Of a DNA stretch of 64,000 bases, positions 1-9,455 are shown one piece after another. This DNA is from Sporosarcina luteola. Lineage in GTDB: Bacteria > Bacillota > Bacilli > Bacillales_A > Planococcaceae. Under the pieces are notes generated by a model. It searched no databases and was not told the DNA's origin. It saw only the letters and a program-made list of their open reading frames with translations. A program made the position numbers and the translations under genes. Location of the stretch: NCBI RefSeq assembly GCF_023715535.1, contig NZ_JAMBOI010000002.1:310001-374000 (forward strand), in the 5' to 3' direction. Numbering within the stretch: the first letter of the stretch is position 1; every line of letters starts with the position of its first letter.

Positions 1-1100
1 AAGTGGTATCCATCTTCATTTGCCCCACAAACGCCATTTACGACCTTTTCGACCGCAAAATCGGCATACACTTTCAAGTCTAGAGGAAGTTTGACAGGAC
101 CTATGGAACCAGCTTTGCAAGAAAGCATTTCCTCAATCTCGTTTTCAGTAGCAAGGTTGATATCCTTTGCTTGCAATGCATTTTTCAACTTGATTTCGTT
201 GATGTCATCATCACCGCGTGACAGAACGACAACTAGCCTTTCATCCACTTTGAAGAGGAGCGTTTTTATCACTTTAGAAGGATCTACATTTAAGAACTCC
301 GCCACTTCTGCAATCGTTCTCTTTCCTGGCGTATCTACCTTCACAAGCTCTTTCAACGTTTCTGTGGATTTTACATATTCGGTAGTGACTTCGGCCATTT
401 CAATATTTGCGGCATATGAGGAAGCGTCGCTGTAAGCGATCGTATCTTCTCCGATATCGGACAATGCCATGTACTCATGCGTTCCATCGCCACCGATTGA
501 TCCGCCATCAGCAATGACAGCCCGGAAATCCAAACCGAGTCTCGAAAAGATATTCGAGTATGCCTGCATCATTTCATTGTACTTCTCTTCTAGACTTTCT
601 TTTGTTGAATGGAATGAATATGCATCCTTCATGATGAATTCCCTGCCGCGAAGCAGTCCGAACCGCGGTCGTTTTTCGTCCCTGAACTTCGTCTGGATCT
701 GAAAGACCGTCAGCGGCAGTTTTTTATAGGATTTCACTTCATCCCGAATTAGAGATGTAACCACTTCTTCATGAGTTGGGCCTAAAGCCAATTGACGATC
801 ATGTCGATCTTTCAGCCTGAAAAGTTCAGCTCCGTACGAAGACCATCGCCCTGACTCTTCCCAAAGTTCGGACGGCTGCAACGTCGGCATGAATATTTCA
901 ACAGCATCAATCGCCTCCATCTCCTCCCGTATGATGTTCTCAATCTTCCGTATCACTTTTTTCGCAAGCGGAAGGAAAGAATAAACACCACTCATATGTT
1001 GGCGGATATATCCTGCCCGGAGCAGAAGTTGATGGGAAATGATATCGGCATCCGTCGGTATTTCACGCATAGTCGGGATGAATGTCCGTGATTGTTTCAT
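1..1100 (-). CDS. proS: Prolyl-tRNA synthetase, 3' part beyond window
   Basis: Charges tRNA-Pro with proline in the cytoplasm. Translating leftward from the ATG at 1100 gives about 366 uninterrupted codons to the window edge; the usual bacterial enzyme is about 565 residues, so the anticodon-binding end is missing here. The start of the protein ([15 protein letters not shown]) and the class II segments around LGPTHEE and [12 protein letters not shown] are typical of the long bacterial ProRS, and the YbaK-like editing insertion begins in the visible part. It follows rseP by 37 bases, as in B. subtilis, and is probably co-transcribed with it. There is no room for a T-box leader in this gap. Identification is firm. 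Confidence 0.96.
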   Translation of the reverse strand, partial: MKQSRTFIPTMREIPTDADIISHQLLLRAGYIRQHMSGVYSFLPLAKKVIRKIENIIREEMEAIDAVEIFMPTLQPSELWEESGRWSSYGAELFRLKDRHDRQLALGPTHEEVVTSLIRDEVKSYKKLPLTVFQIQTKFRDEKRPRFGLLRGREFIMKDAYSFHSTKESLEEKYNEMMQAYSNIFSRLGLDFRAVIADGGSIGGDGTHEYMALSDIGEDTIAYSDASSYAANIEMAEVTTEYVKSTETLKELVKVDTPGKRTIAEVAEFLNVDPSKVIKTLLFKVDERLVVVLSRGDDDINEIKLKNALQAKDINLATENEIEEMLSCKAGSIGPVKLPLDLKVYADFAVEKVVNGVCGANEDGYH

Positions 1101-1137
1101 GAAGATTTCACCTCGAATTTCTTTATTGGGCTATATT

Positions 1138-2397
1138 TTAAAAAAAGAATCGTTGTATGTCATTCCAGGTGACAACGAGCATGAGAACCATCAGTAACAT
1201 GATGCCAACAAAATGGACCATACCCTCTTTCTGTTTATCGATGGGTTTCCCTCGGACTCCTTCAAATAGGAAGAAGAGCAATCTTCCGCCGTCCAATGCA
1301 GGCAGCGGCAACAGATTCATGATTCCCAGGTTGATGCTTAACACGGCGGCCCAGTTCATAAGGGAAAACACACCCCATTGAGCGACCTCCTCTGTCGCTT
1401 TGTAAATGCCGACAGGTCCGCTTAGTGCGTCAATTGTAAATTTGCCGGTGACGAGCATACCGAGAAGTTCGAATATCCTTTTCATCCAGCTAAACGTTTG
1501 CTCCGCACCAAAGGCGAATGCTTTCAACGCACTCTTTTCAACTGGACTTTCATACATGACACCAATCTGTCCGAATTCATTTCCATCTTTGACAACTTTC
1601 TCAGGAACGACCGCCAATGTCACCATTTCACCGGCTCTTTCCACCTTCAATTGAAGATTGTTACCGGGATTTTCCTGGATTGTTGCAGTGAATTCCTGCC
1701 AACTTTCAATCGGTTGTCCGTCCACTTCCTTAACGAAGTCTCCTGCTTCCATACCAGCTGCATAAGCAGGACTATCAGTGACAACTTCTTTAATAATAGG
1801 CTCGTTTGTCGGGATTCCATGAAGAAGACCGATCGCCAAGAAGATGAAAAACGCGAGGATGAAATTGAATAAGGGACCGGCAAAAATAGCCATCGCCCTG
1901 CTTCCCAAGGACTTCGAATCGAATTGGCGATCATAAGGCGCAATGAGCGTCTCCTGCCCTTTTTCATAGATGACAGCATTCCGGGAAATTCCATATTTTA
2001 CAAGACTTCCGTCTTCATCATATCCTTCAATGAAAAGTTCTTTACTTAAGTCTGCGGATTCCGTTTCCAAAAACAAGACATTCGGATTGGATACATCACG
2101 GTTTAAATAGATCTTTTCGATTTTATCGTCACTATTCAGAATGACGCCTACCCGGTATCCGGGTTGTAATTCGATAGTGTCGAAATCCTCGCCAGCCATT
2201 CTTACATAACCGCCAAACGGAAGGATTCGGATCGTATAAAGAGTCTCTTTTTTGCGGATGGCAAGTATTTTCGGCCCAAAACCAATTGCAAATTCACGTA
2301 CCATGATGCCGGCTTTTTTCGCGAAAAGGAAATGCCCTAATTCATGAAAAAAGACAAGAGAGCCGAATATGATAATAAAAGCTATAACGGTTTCCAT
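1138..2397 (-). CDS. rseP: Site-2 zinc metalloprotease RseP/RasP
   Basis: Intramembrane protease that cuts membrane-embedded anti-sigma factors and remnant signal peptides; the B. subtilis ortholog RasP acts on RsiW and FtsL. The 419-residue protein has the zinc motif HELGH at residues 18-22 in the first membrane helix, a PDZ domain at about 195-275 (GMEAGDFVKEVDG), and a second catalytic motif with LDGG near residue 365, followed by a C-terminal membrane helix. The ATG at 2397 has an AAGGTGG ribosome-binding site six bases away. It sits between dxr and proS, the standard Bacillales order. The substrate in this organism cannot be read from the sequence. Confidence 0.96.
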   Translation of the reverse strand: METVIAFIIIFGSLVFFHELGHFLFAKKAGIMVREFAIGFGPKILAIRKKETLYTIRILPFGGYVRMAGEDFDTIELQPGYRVGVILNSDDKIEKIYLNRDVSNPNVLFLETESADLSKELFIEGYDEDGSLVKYGISRNAVIYEKGQETLIAPYDRQFDSKSLGSRAMAIFAGPLFNFILAFFIFLAIGLLHGIPTNEPIIKEVVTDSPAYAAGMEAGDFVKEVDGQPIESWQEFTATIQENPGNNLQLKVERAGEMVTLAVVPEKVVKDGNEFGQIGVMYESPVEKSALKAFAFGAEQTFSWMKRIFELLGMLVTGKFTIDALSGPVGIYKATEEVAQWGVFSLMNWAAVLSINLGIMNLLPLPALDGGRLLFFLFEGVRGKPIDKQKEGMVHFVGIMLLMVLMLVVTWNDIQRFFF

Positions 2398-2441
2398 TAA
2401 AAACCACCTTAACTGGCCCCACCGGCCGATTTATGAAATAC

Positions 2442-3590
2442 TTATTTCACCATATCATACACCATTTTGCGGGTGATTGAATCGGTTTCTAAAATCGCTT
2501 CCAAATCCGGAGATGAAATCGATTGATGATTGTCCATCATCTGTTCAACGATTTCCTCAATTTGCAGGAAAGGAATTCTGCCTTGCATGAACAGTTGGAC
2601 CGCAACTTCATTTGCGGCATTCATTACTGTCGGCGTCGTTCCGCCTTGCCTGCCTGCCTCATAGGCGAGGGCTAGTGCTTTGAAACGTTTGAAGTCCATC
2701 TTTTCAAAATGGAGTGTTCCAATTTCCTCTAGACGGAGCGGCTTGGCGTTTTGCATCGGAATTCGATCCGGATACGTCATTGCATACTGGATCGGCACCC
2801 GCATGTCAGGGGAGCCGAGCTGAGCCATGACACTTGTATCTTCGAATTCAACCATGGAATGGATGATGCTTTCTTTGTGCAATAGGCATTCGATCCTGTC
2901 ATATGGCATATTGAATAAATGATGAGCTTCAATCACTTCAAGTCCTTTGTTCATCATTGTAGCGGAATCGATCGTCAACTTATTGCCCATGGACCAATTC
3001 GGATGAGCCAACGCCTGCTGTACTGTAACGCCTTGCAATTGATCCCTTGAGAGATCTCTGAAACTCCCGCCGGAAGCTGTCAGAATAAGCCGGGAAACCC
3101 TTTTCGGATTCTCGCCATTCAAGGATTGGAAAAGTGCTGAATGCTCACTGTCAACAGGTAGAAGTGCGACGTTCCTCTTTCGGGCTTCTTCCATGACAAT
3201 ATCTCCAGCCGCGACGAGCGTCTCTTTGTTTGAAATGGCGATAGTGATGCCTTGCCGAATGGCTTCCATAGTCGGTTCCAGACCAACGCTCCCGATGACA
3301 GCATTGACGAGCATGTCCGCGCCGGTCTGCGCCGCTACGGCAACGAGCCCTTCCTTGCCATGCACGAAACGCGTTTCCGGAAATTCCGATTGCAATGCAA
3401 CTGCATCTTCCTCTCGCATGACAGATACTATCTCCGGTCGGAATTGCGCCGTAATTTCCCTTACTTTCGGTATATTCAACCCGGCTGAAAAAGATACGAG
3501 TTTAAACTGCTCTTTGTTTGATTGAATAATATCGAGAGTCTGTGTGCCAATAGACCCCGTGGCACCGAGCAGACTTATTTTCTTTGTCAT
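2442..3590 (-). CDS. dxr: 1-deoxy-D-xylulose 5-phosphate reductoisomerase
   Basis: Second step of the MEP isoprenoid pathway: converts 1-deoxy-D-xylulose 5-phosphate to 2-C-methyl-D-erythritol 4-phosphate with NADPH and a divalent metal. The 382-residue length matches the family. The N-terminal LLGATGSIG is the NADPH-binding loop, DSEHSALFQ holds metal and substrate ligands, and [13 protein letters not shown] is a conserved catalytic-domain segment. It lies between cdsA and rseP, next to uppS, so isoprenoid precursor supply, undecaprenyl diphosphate synthesis and CDP-diacylglycerol synthesis are encoded together. The ribosome-binding site before ATG 3590 is distant and weak, but no better in-frame start exists. 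Confidence 0.97.
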   Translation of the reverse strand: MTKKISLLGATGSIGTQTLDIIQSNKEQFKLVSFSAGLNIPKVREITAQFRPEIVSVMREEDAVALQSEFPETRFVHGKEGLVAVAAQTGADMLVNAVIGSVGLEPTMEAIRQGITIAISNKETLVAAGDIVMEEARKRNVALLPVDSEHSALFQSLNGENPKRVSRLILTASGGSFRDLSRDQLQGVTVQQALAHPNWSMGNKLTIDSATMMNKGLEVIEAHHLFNMPYDRIECLLHKESIIHSMVEFEDTSVMAQLGSPDMRVPIQYAMTYPDRIPMQNAKPLRLEEIGTLHFEKMDFKRFKALALAYEAGRQGGTTPTVMNAANEVAVQLFMQGRIPFLQIEEIVEQMMDNHQSISSPDLEAILETDSITRKMVYDMVK

Positions 3591-3612
3591 AATATGAATA
3601 TCTTCCCTTCCA

Positions 3613-4407
3613 TCAACCGACTAGATGTAAAAAATGAATGAGCGGCAACACGAAAAGGAGACTATCGAAACGATCAAGAATTCCTCCATGTCCCGGCAAA
3701 AGATTCCCGGAATCCTTCACATTGAAATGCCTCTTCAACGCTGACTCTACCAAATCACCCAACTGTCCTACAATCGAAGCGATGATTGTAACAATGATCA
3801 ACATCAAGATAGAAGGCGCCAACGGATAAAAGATTTGGAACACGCAAGCAAACAATACGGCAAATACGATACCTCCGAGAAACCCTTCAACTGTCTTATT
3901 CGGAGAGATATCCGGCCATAGTTTCCGTTTACCGATCTTCCTGCCAATAAAGTATGCACCTGAGTCTGTTGTCCAAATTACTAGAAGTGCATAAAAAACA
4001 TACTCAAACCCGTAAAACCGTGTTTCGATCAAATAATAAAATCCTATGCCTACGTATAATGCACTGAATGCTGTAAACGCTGCATGATCGAATGTAAATC
4101 TGTTTTTAGAGATGACTGTATAAATCAATAAAATAAGAATGAGTGCAAACATCATTTCAATTTTGGAATACCCGATCCACTGTTCTACTTCAACAGTCCA
4201 TTTTGATGGCAGTAATAAAATGGCGAGTGCAATCCAGACGGTAATGCCTTCGAAAGAAAAAATCCGAATATCTTTCATGCGCAGCAATTCGTATAATCCG
4301 ATTGAAGCAATAATATAAATGGCGATTGTAAATGGGAGCCCACCGATGATGACAAGCGGGAAAAATATGGCCAATGCGGCGATCGCTGTAATAATTCTCT
4401 GTTTCAA
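3613..4407 (-). CDS. cdsA: Phosphatidate cytidylyltransferase (CDP-diglyceride synthase)
   Basis: Membrane enzyme that makes CDP-diacylglycerol from phosphatidate and CTP for phospholipid synthesis. The 264 residues are mostly hydrophobic helices. The CDP-alcohol signature is near the C-terminus, where [16 protein letters not shown] and [11 protein letters not shown] supply metal and CTP contacts. Translation probably starts at a TTG (4405-4407) that overlaps the uppS stop in a TTGA arrangement; the MKQRI beginning resembles the B. subtilis protein. The AAAGGAG just upstream is very close to this TTG, so initiation may depend on translational coupling with uppS. Confidence 0.95.
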   Translation of the reverse strand: MKQRIITAIAALAIFFPLVIIGGLPFTIAIYIIASIGLYELLRMKDIRIFSFEGITVWIALAILLLPSKWTVEVEQWIGYSKIEMMFALILILLIYTVISKNRFTFDHAAFTAFSALYVGIGFYYLIETRFYGFEYVFYALLVIWTTDSGAYFIGRKIGKRKLWPDISPNKTVEGFLGGIVFAVLFACVFQIFYPLAPSILMLIIVTIIASIVGQLGDLVESALKRHFNVKDSGNLLPGHGGILDRFDSLLFVLPLIHFLHLVG

Positions 4408-5198
4408 ACTCCTTTATCCCCTTCCACACTTCCAAATCTTCGATTGCGCATTTGGAATTCTTCGATTGCACTTAACATGCACGACTCATCGAAGTCCGGC
4501 CAGAGAACCTCTGTAAAGGAAAATTCCGAATAAGCTAGCTGCCAAAGCATGAAATTCGACAATCGTACTTCCCCACTCGTCCTGATGAGCAAATCAGGTT
4601 CGGGTAAGTGTGATGTCATGAGATGTGAACCGATCAATGATTCGTCAATCTCATTGACTGTTATTTTGTTGTCGACAGCCATTTTGGCGATTTCTTTCAC
4701 TGCTTCCACCATTTCCAGACGGCTGCCGTAATTCATTGCGAAATTCAGGACAAGTCCATCATTGCTGGAAGTGGCCTCTATCGCTTTTACGATTGCCTCT
4801 TTCGTATGTGGCGGAAGGGCATCGAAATTCCCGATCATTTCAACCCTTACGTTCTGTTCGATCAGTTCAGGCAAGTACGTTGTCAGGAATTCACCGGGCA
4901 GTTTCATCAAAAAGTCGATTTCCATTTTAGGCCGCTTCCAGTTTTCAGTCGAAAAAGCGTACAATGTCAAGACGTTGATGCCAATTTCATTTGCAATCCG
5001 GGTGATTTTCCGGACGGTCTTCATGCCTTCATGATGGCCGGCAATCCGCGGTAAACTGCGTCGTCTTGCCCATCTGCCGTTTCCATCCATTATGATGGCG
5101 ACGTGTGAAGGGATTGTTCTACTTTTGACTTTCGTAAGCCTGTCGGAAATTGATGGTTGGTTCTCTACAGTTTTTTTCCGTAACAGTTTATCTAGCAT
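4404..5198 (-). CDS. uppS: Undecaprenyl diphosphate synthase (cis-prenyltransferase)
   Basis: Adds eight isopentenyl units to farnesyl diphosphate to make the C55 lipid carrier of cell-wall synthesis. The 264-residue protein has the cis-prenyltransferase motif MDGNGRWA, with the catalytic aspartate at residue 38, and the C-terminal IRTSGEVRLSNFMLWQ segment that binds diphosphate. An N-terminal extension of about 30 residues precedes the catalytic core. It starts a group uppS-cdsA-dxr-rseP-proS after the frr terminator at about 5369-5397. Upstream, a TACGAT -10 preceded by TGA at 5243-5251 might be an extended -10 promoter, but its -35 is poor. Confidence 0.97.
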   Translation of the reverse strand: MLDKLLRKKTVENQPSISDRLTKVKSRTIPSHVAIIMDGNGRWARRRSLPRIAGHHEGMKTVRKITRIANEIGINVLTLYAFSTENWKRPKMEIDFLMKLPGEFLTTYLPELIEQNVRVEMIGNFDALPPHTKEAIVKAIEATSSNDGLVLNFAMNYGSRLEMVEAVKEIAKMAVDNKITVNEIDESLIGSHLMTSHLPEPDLLIRTSGEVRLSNFMLWQLAYSEFSFTEVLWPDFDESCMLSAIEEFQMRNRRFGSVEGDKGV

Positions 5199-5368
5199 TC
5201 CGTTTCCTCCACTCGCCTGCTATTTGAGCAAGTACCTAGTCTATCGTATCAAATCGGCCGATAAATTTCATTTAAAACAGTTGAAAAATAATGATTGTGG
5301 TCTTTTAGATTATGCTTGTTGTGTAGTGAATTATTTATCATTCTGGAAAGCGAATGAAATACGACCAG

Positions 5369-5397
5369 AAAAAAAGACGTCCTGAAAGTAGGACGCC
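5369..5397 (-). terminator. Intrinsic terminator after frr
   Basis: On the minus strand GGCGTCCT (ending near 5390) pairs with AGGACGTC around a short loop, followed by seven or more T. It lies 24 bases after the frr stop and separates frr from uppS. Confidence 0.85.
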
Positions 5398-5420
5398 CCA
5401 GTGTATAGAAAGTTCTTCGA

Positions 5421-5978
5421 TCAGATTTCCATAATTTCATTTTCTTTATCTTTCGCAAGCTCATCGATTTTAACGATATAGGAATCAGTCAACTTCTGGA
5501 TTTCTTCACCTTCACGCCGTAGTTCGTCCTCTGTGATTTCCCCATCCTTTTCAAGCTTTTTCAACTCGTCATTAGCATCCCGGCGTACGTTGCGGATTGC
5601 AATTTTGGAGTCTTCAGCTTCTTTTTTGACTTCCTTCACCAATTCCTTGCGTCGCTCTTCCGTTAAAGCAGGGACTGCCAAACGGATGACCGATCCATCA
5701 TTGGAAGGAGTGATACCGATATCCGATTTCAATATCGCCTTTTCAATATCACCTAAAGTCGTCTTATCATACGGCTGGATGACCATCAGTCTCGCCTCTG
5801 GCACTGAGATGCCTGCCATTTGGTTCAACGGAGTCGGAGCTCCGTAATAAAGTACTGAAATCCGATCAAGCAATGAAGCATTTGCACGTCCTGCCCGGAT
5901 GGAAGCAAGCTGTCTTGTGAAAGACCCGATCGCTTTGTCCATTCTTTCCTTCGTTTGATCCATTACCGCTTTCGGCAT
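5421..5978 (-). CDS. frr: Ribosome recycling factor
   Basis: Splits post-termination ribosomes together with EF-G so that subunits can be reused. The 185-residue length is exactly that of the family. Diagnostic stretches are [13 protein letters not shown] in the three-helix bundle, the beta-rich domain II ([12 protein letters not shown]), and the C-terminal helix with [17 protein letters not shown]. It begins one base after the pyrH stop, so the two are almost certainly translated from one message. A strong terminator follows. Confidence 0.98.
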   Translation of the reverse strand: MPKAVMDQTKERMDKAIGSFTRQLASIRAGRANASLLDRISVLYYGAPTPLNQMAGISVPEARLMVIQPYDKTTLGDIEKAILKSDIGITPSNDGSVIRLAVPALTEERRKELVKEVKKEAEDSKIAIRNVRRDANDELKKLEKDGEITEDELRREGEEIQKLTDSYIVKIDELAKDKENEIMEI

Positions 5979-6704
5979 TTACCCATTCCTCCTCACAACC
6001 GTACCGATTGGTTCACCGAGTACAGCCTTTTTAATATTTCCATTATCCATAATTGAGAATACTACGAGAGGGATATCATTGTCCATACATAGGGTTGAAG
6101 CAGTTGAATCCATGACTTCAAGGCCTTGGCTGATTACTTCCAAGTACGTCAATTCCGTATATTTCACCGCGGTCTCATCTTTTAATGGATCTGCTGAATA
6201 GACGCCGTCAACATTGTTTTTCGCCATCAAGATGACGTCCGCTTCGATTTCCGCCGCTCTAAGAGCAGCTGTTGTGTCCGTTGAGAAATAAGGATTCCCT
6301 GTTCCCGCGGCAAAAATGACGACACGCTTTTTCTCAAGATGGCGGATCGCTTTCCTACGGATATACGGCTCAGCCACTTGCCTCATATCGATCGATGACG
6401 ATACACGTGTTTCTACGTCTAACTTTTCAAGAGCGTCTTGAAGAGCCAATGAATTCATGACCGTGGCAAGCATTCCCATATAATCTGCAGTTGTCCGGTC
6501 CATGCCCATCTCGCTGCCTATTTTACCTCGCCATATGTTTCCTCCACCAACTACGACTGCAACTTCCACACCAAGGTCAACTACTTCTTTCACTTGTACT
6601 GCGACTGTCTTGATGATTTCCGGTGATAGACCATAGCCTTTTTCACCTGCAAGTGCCTCGCCGCTAAGCTTCAAAACAATTCTTTTATATTTTGGGACGC
6701 CCAT
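5979..6704 (-). CDS. pyrH: UMP kinase
   Basis: Hexameric bacterial UMP kinase: phosphorylates UMP to UDP with ATP and is usually feedback-inhibited by UTP and activated by GTP. The 241 residues carry the amino-acid-kinase fold, with [10 protein letters not shown] at the N-terminus, [11 protein letters not shown] for phosphate binding, and [17 protein letters not shown] near the nucleotide site. ATG 6704 has a GGAGGGTAC ribosome-binding site. It follows tsf across a 77-base gap containing a terminator-like hairpin and runs directly into frr, as in most Firmicutes. Confidence 0.98.
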   Translation of the reverse strand: MGVPKYKRIVLKLSGEALAGEKGYGLSPEIIKTVAVQVKEVVDLGVEVAVVVGGGNIWRGKIGSEMGMDRTTADYMGMLATVMNSLALQDALEKLDVETRVSSSIDMRQVAEPYIRRKAIRHLEKKRVVIFAAGTGNPYFSTDTTAALRAAEIEADVILMAKNNVDGVYSADPLKDETAVKYTELTYLEVISQGLEVMDSTASTLCMDNDIPLVVFSIMDNGNIKKAVLGEPIGTVVRRNG

Positions 6705-6733
6705 ATGTACCCTCCGTCTACTGTGTTTTCTCG

Positions 6734-6762
6734 AAAAATAGGGAACACAAGGTTGTGTCCCC
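6734..6762 (-). terminator. Terminator-like hairpin between tsf and pyrH
   Basis: On the minus strand GGGACACAA pairs with TTGTGTTCCC (one bulged base, two-base loop), followed by TATTTTT. It would end or attenuate transcripts leaving tsf. I see no clear promoter between it and pyrH, so partial read-through is likely. Confidence 0.7.
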
Positions 6763-6781
6763 TAATTGATCTTTTATCTGA

Positions 6782-7666
6782 TCAGTTGCCTTTTACTTGG
6801 CTCATGACTTCATCAGCAAAGTTGTCTTCGCGTTTTTCAATTCCTTCACCGACAGCATAACGAACGAATTCTTTCAAAGTTCCGCCAGTCGATTTAACGA
6901 AATCACGCACTTTTTGATCGGAGTTTTTAACGAACGCTTGGTCAAGAACACAAATATCTTCGAAGTATTTTCCAAGACGTCCTTCAACCATTTTCGCAAC
7001 GATGTTTTCCGGTTTGCCTTCATTCAACGCTTGTTCAGTAAGGACTTTACGCTCGCGCTCTACTTCGTCTTCTGAAACCTCATCACGTGAAATGTATTGT
7101 GGGTTCATAGCTGCGATGTGCATTGCAACGTCTTTAGCAGCATCGGAATCAGTAGTACCTTCAAGGATTATAAGCACTGCAATGCGGCCGCCCATATGAA
7201 GATAAGGACCGAAAGCATCGTTGTCTGTTTTTGTTTTCAATTCAAAACGGCGAAGAGTGATTTTCTCACCGATTTTAGCAACTGCATTGGAAATATGGTC
7301 AGCAACTGAAAGGCCGTTTTCCATTTTCGATTCGGATGCTTCTTCGACTGTTGCCGGTTTTGTTGCTAAAAGGTGTTCGCCAAGTTCTTTTACAAGAGCT
7401 TGGAACGCTTCGTTTTTCGCAACGAAGTCCGTTTCAGCGTTCACTTCGAAAATGACAGCGTCGTTACCGTTCACGATGATGTCTGTTGTACCTTCAGCAG
7501 CGATGCGGTCAGCTTTTTTAGCTGCGCTTGATAGACCTTTTTCACGAAGGAAGTCTACCGCCGCGTCCATATCACCATTTACTTCAGTAAGTGCTTTTTT
7601 GCAGTCCATCATACCTGCGCCTGTTTTTTCGCGCAGTTCTTTTACCATTTGTGCTGTAATTGCCAT
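6782..7666 (-). CDS. tsf: Elongation factor Ts
   Basis: Guanine nucleotide exchange factor that reloads EF-Tu with GTP. The 294-residue protein begins with an N-terminal UBA-like domain ([16 protein letters not shown]) and contains the TDFVAKN core motif that inserts into EF-Tu. Start ATG 7666 has a GGAGGAAC ribosome-binding site. It lies downstream of rpsB across a gap with a strong hairpin and T-run, a common arrangement that makes less EF-Ts than S2. Identification is certain. Confidence 0.98.
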   Translation of the reverse strand: MAITAQMVKELREKTGAGMMDCKKALTEVNGDMDAAVDFLREKGLSSAAKKADRIAAEGTTDIIVNGNDAVIFEVNAETDFVAKNEAFQALVKELGEHLLATKPATVEEASESKMENGLSVADHISNAVAKIGEKITLRRFELKTKTDNDAFGPYLHMGGRIAVLIILEGTTDSDAAKDVAMHIAAMNPQYISRDEVSEDEVERERKVLTEQALNEGKPENIVAKMVEGRLGKYFEDICVLDQAFVKNSDQKVRDFVKSTGGTLKEFVRYAVGEGIEKREDNFADEVMSQVKGN

Positions 7667-7707
7667 TGTTAGTTCCTCCTGTATGAGTGATTTGAGTCGA
7701 CACCTTT

Positions 7708-7742
7708 AAAAAAGACGATAAGGGGTTGGCCGCTTATCGTCT
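7708..7742 (-). terminator. Terminator/attenuator between rpsB and tsf
   Basis: Perfect 10-bp stem on the minus strand, AGACGATAAG with CTTATCGTCT, loop of ten bases, then TTTTTT. It sits 16 bases after the rpsB stop. Partial read-through would set the S2 to EF-Ts ratio. Confidence 0.85.
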
Positions 7743-7757
7743 GTTCTATTACTACTA

Positions 7758-8489
7758 TTACTCTGCAGCTGCTGTTTCAGTCGCTTCTTCAGATACTTCT
7801 TCATCAGCGCCTTGTCTTGATTCGATTAATGCATCTGCCATTTTGCTAGTAAGTAGACGAACCGCACGGATTGCATCGTCATTCGCAGGAATGACATAGT
7901 CGATTTCGTCCGGATCACAGTTCGTGTCAACAATACCGACGAGTGGAATGTTCAATTTGATTGCTTCTGCCACAGCGATGCGCTCTTTACGAGGGTCAAC
8001 AACGAAGATGACGTCTGGCAATGATTTCATATCACGGATACCGCCAAGGAATTTCACAAGACGATCGTGTTCTTTTCGTAGTTCAGAAACTTCTTTCTTA
8101 GGAAGTACATCAAATGTACCGTCCTCTTCCATCGTTTCGATCTTTTTCATACGTGCAACACGTTTTTGGATCGTACCGAAGTTTGTAAGAGTACCACCAA
8201 GCCAACGTTGGTTGATGTAGTACATACCTGCGCGCTCTGCTTCTTCTTTGATTGCATCTTGTGCTTGCTTCTTAGTTCCAACGAAAAGAACTTTTCCGCC
8301 ATCTGCACCTACTTGACGCATGAAGTCATAAGCTTCTTCAAGTTTTTTCACCGTCTTTTGAAGATCGATGATGTATATTCCGTTACGCTCCACGAAAATA
8401 TACTTTTTCATTTTCGGGTTCCAACGACGAGTTTGGTGTCCGAAATGTACACCTGCTTCAAGCAGTTGTTTCATTGAGATTACTGACAT
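7758..8489 (-). CDS. rpsB: 30S ribosomal protein S2
   Basis: Small-subunit protein needed for late 30S assembly and S1 docking. The start is placed at ATG 8489 ([13 protein letters not shown]) because GGAGG lies eight bases upstream at 8498-8502; an upstream in-frame TTG overlaps that site and is unlikely to be used. The 243 residues show the S2 core ([54 protein letters not shown]) and an acidic alanine-rich tail. A strong promoter precedes it, so it opens a transcript separate from the flagellar operon upstream. Confidence 0.98.
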   Translation of the reverse strand: MSVISMKQLLEAGVHFGHQTRRWNPKMKKYIFVERNGIYIIDLQKTVKKLEEAYDFMRQVGADGGKVLFVGTKKQAQDAIKEEAERAGMYYINQRWLGGTLTNFGTIQKRVARMKKIETMEEDGTFDVLPKKEVSELRKEHDRLVKFLGGIRDMKSLPDVIFVVDPRKERIAVAEAIKLNIPLVGIVDTNCDPDEIDYVIPANDDAIRAVRLLTSKMADALIESRQGADEEVSEEATETAAAE

Positions 8490-8598
8490 TTGTTTTTCCT
8501 CCAATTTGGTTATATTCCTCCGTATATATCATGCGATGGGACGACCTGTCGGCACCATTTCCCATCATCCACATACGTGTGTAGTAACACCATATGAT

Positions 8599-8627
8599 AA
8601 TATAACATACTGGTCATCCGATTGCAA
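8599..8627 (-). promoter_or_regulatory. Sigma-A-type promoter of rpsB-tsf
   Basis: Minus-strand -35 TTGCAA (8622-8627) and -10 TATATT (8599-8604) with a 17-base spacer. It lies next to the swrB stop codon and leaves a leader of about 100 bases before rpsB. Confidence 0.8.
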
Positions 8628-8628
8628 C

Positions 8629-9147
8629 TCACTTCCTGAATTTAAGAAGCAATTCCACTTCCGTTTTCCCTTTGCCAAGCCTTTTTGCAATTTCCTCGAT
8701 CGGCTTTCCGTTATCATGCATGCGGATCGCAAGCGTCCGAGGATCCAATTCAAATTCTTCGGTTACCTGTGAGGCCAAGCTATCCTTGTTCAAAGCAGGC
8801 GCCGTCTTATAGGATTTCAACGCGGCTTTCATTGGATAACCCGGCGTCTTTATGGGAATTGTCTTTTTCTCCGATGACTTGATGGAATCATCTATTGGCC
8901 GATCCTCACGCGCAGTTTCCTGGAGACTCCTGTCTTCCTGCTGCTTCTCGATGATATTGATGAGTCGATCATTTTCCTCTTTCAGTTCGGACAAGTATGC
9001 AACGATCGCATCGTCCATTTCCGCCATCAGTTTATGTTGCTTCTTTTCCAAGTTGTTGAATTTTGATATTTTCATGTAAAGCAACGCCATGAAATAAAAG
9101 CTGATCATTTGCAAAATGAATAAAAATAATAAAAATACGGTTTGCAT
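8629..9147 (-). CDS. swrB: SwrB/YlxL-like membrane-anchored flagellar activator
   Basis: By position (between sigD and rpsB) and architecture this is the SwrB/YlxL homolog, which in B. subtilis promotes assembly of the flagellar export apparatus and SigD activation. The 172 residues start with one membrane helix at about 3-25, then a coiled coil (about 30-70, heptad-like LEKKQHKLMAEMDD), a low-complexity linker, and a C-terminal helix-turn-helix-like segment (LAIRMHDNGKPIEEIAKRLG) as in DUF6115 proteins. Sequence similarity to SwrB is modest by eye; the context carries the assignment. The stop overlaps the region just upstream of the rpsB -35. Confidence 0.75.
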   Translation of the reverse strand: MQTVFLLFLFILQMISFYFMALLYMKISKFNNLEKKQHKLMAEMDDAIVAYLSELKEENDRLINIIEKQQEDRSLQETAREDRPIDDSIKSSEKKTIPIKTPGYPMKAALKSYKTAPALNKDSLASQVTEEFELDPRTLAIRMHDNGKPIEEIAKRLGKGKTEVELLLKFRK

Positions 9148-9152
9148 GCTAG

Positions 9153-9455
9153 TTATCCTGTAAAGTCGACAAACGAACCTTTGTAAGGATGCGTGGTCTT
9201 CTTTCCTTCTTCATTATGTTGATGTTCCTTTTCATTCCGTTCATGGTCCTGACTTCTCCCTTTTGCGTCTTTATCCGCTTTGGCATACTTCTCGGAATGA
9301 CGGACACTTTCCCTGTTCTTCAATGTCTCTCTTTCAGTTTGAAGCTGTGCCTGGTCCTGGTTAAGTTGTGATTGCTGCTGTTTTTGTTCTGCCATCTTTC
9401 CCGCCTCAAACGTTTTAGGGATGGCTATTTGGAGTTCGATTCCTTTCAGGCTCAT
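9153..9455 (-). CDS. Small hydrophilic protein of unknown function in sigD-swrB interval
   Basis: I do not recognise a function. The 100-residue protein has a short ordered start (MSLKGIELQIAIPKTFEAGK) followed by a very hydrophilic tail rich in Gln, Lys, Glu, His and Asp, probably a long charged helix or disordered region. No signal peptide, membrane helix or metal motif is visible. Its ATG overlaps the sigD stop by four bases (ATGA), so it is likely translationally coupled to sigD and lies six bases ahead of swrB. B. subtilis, from memory, has no gene in this slot. Short proteins of similar pattern near sigD in other Firmicutes are my recollection, not something checked here. Confidence 0.7.
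   Translation of the reverse strand: MSLKGIELQIAIPKTFEAGKMAEQKQQQSQLNQDQAQLQTERETLKNRESVRHSEKYAKADKDAKGRSQDHERNEKEHQHNEEGKKTTHPYKGSFVDFTG

Noticed and set aside
1101..1137. T-box leader of proS
   Set aside because: The gap to rseP is 37 bases, too short for a T-box.
3193..3525. Plus-strand open frames opposite dxr, smc, ffh, tsf and others
   Set aside because: They are antisense shadows of well-conserved genes, low in recognisable domains and without ribosome-binding sites.
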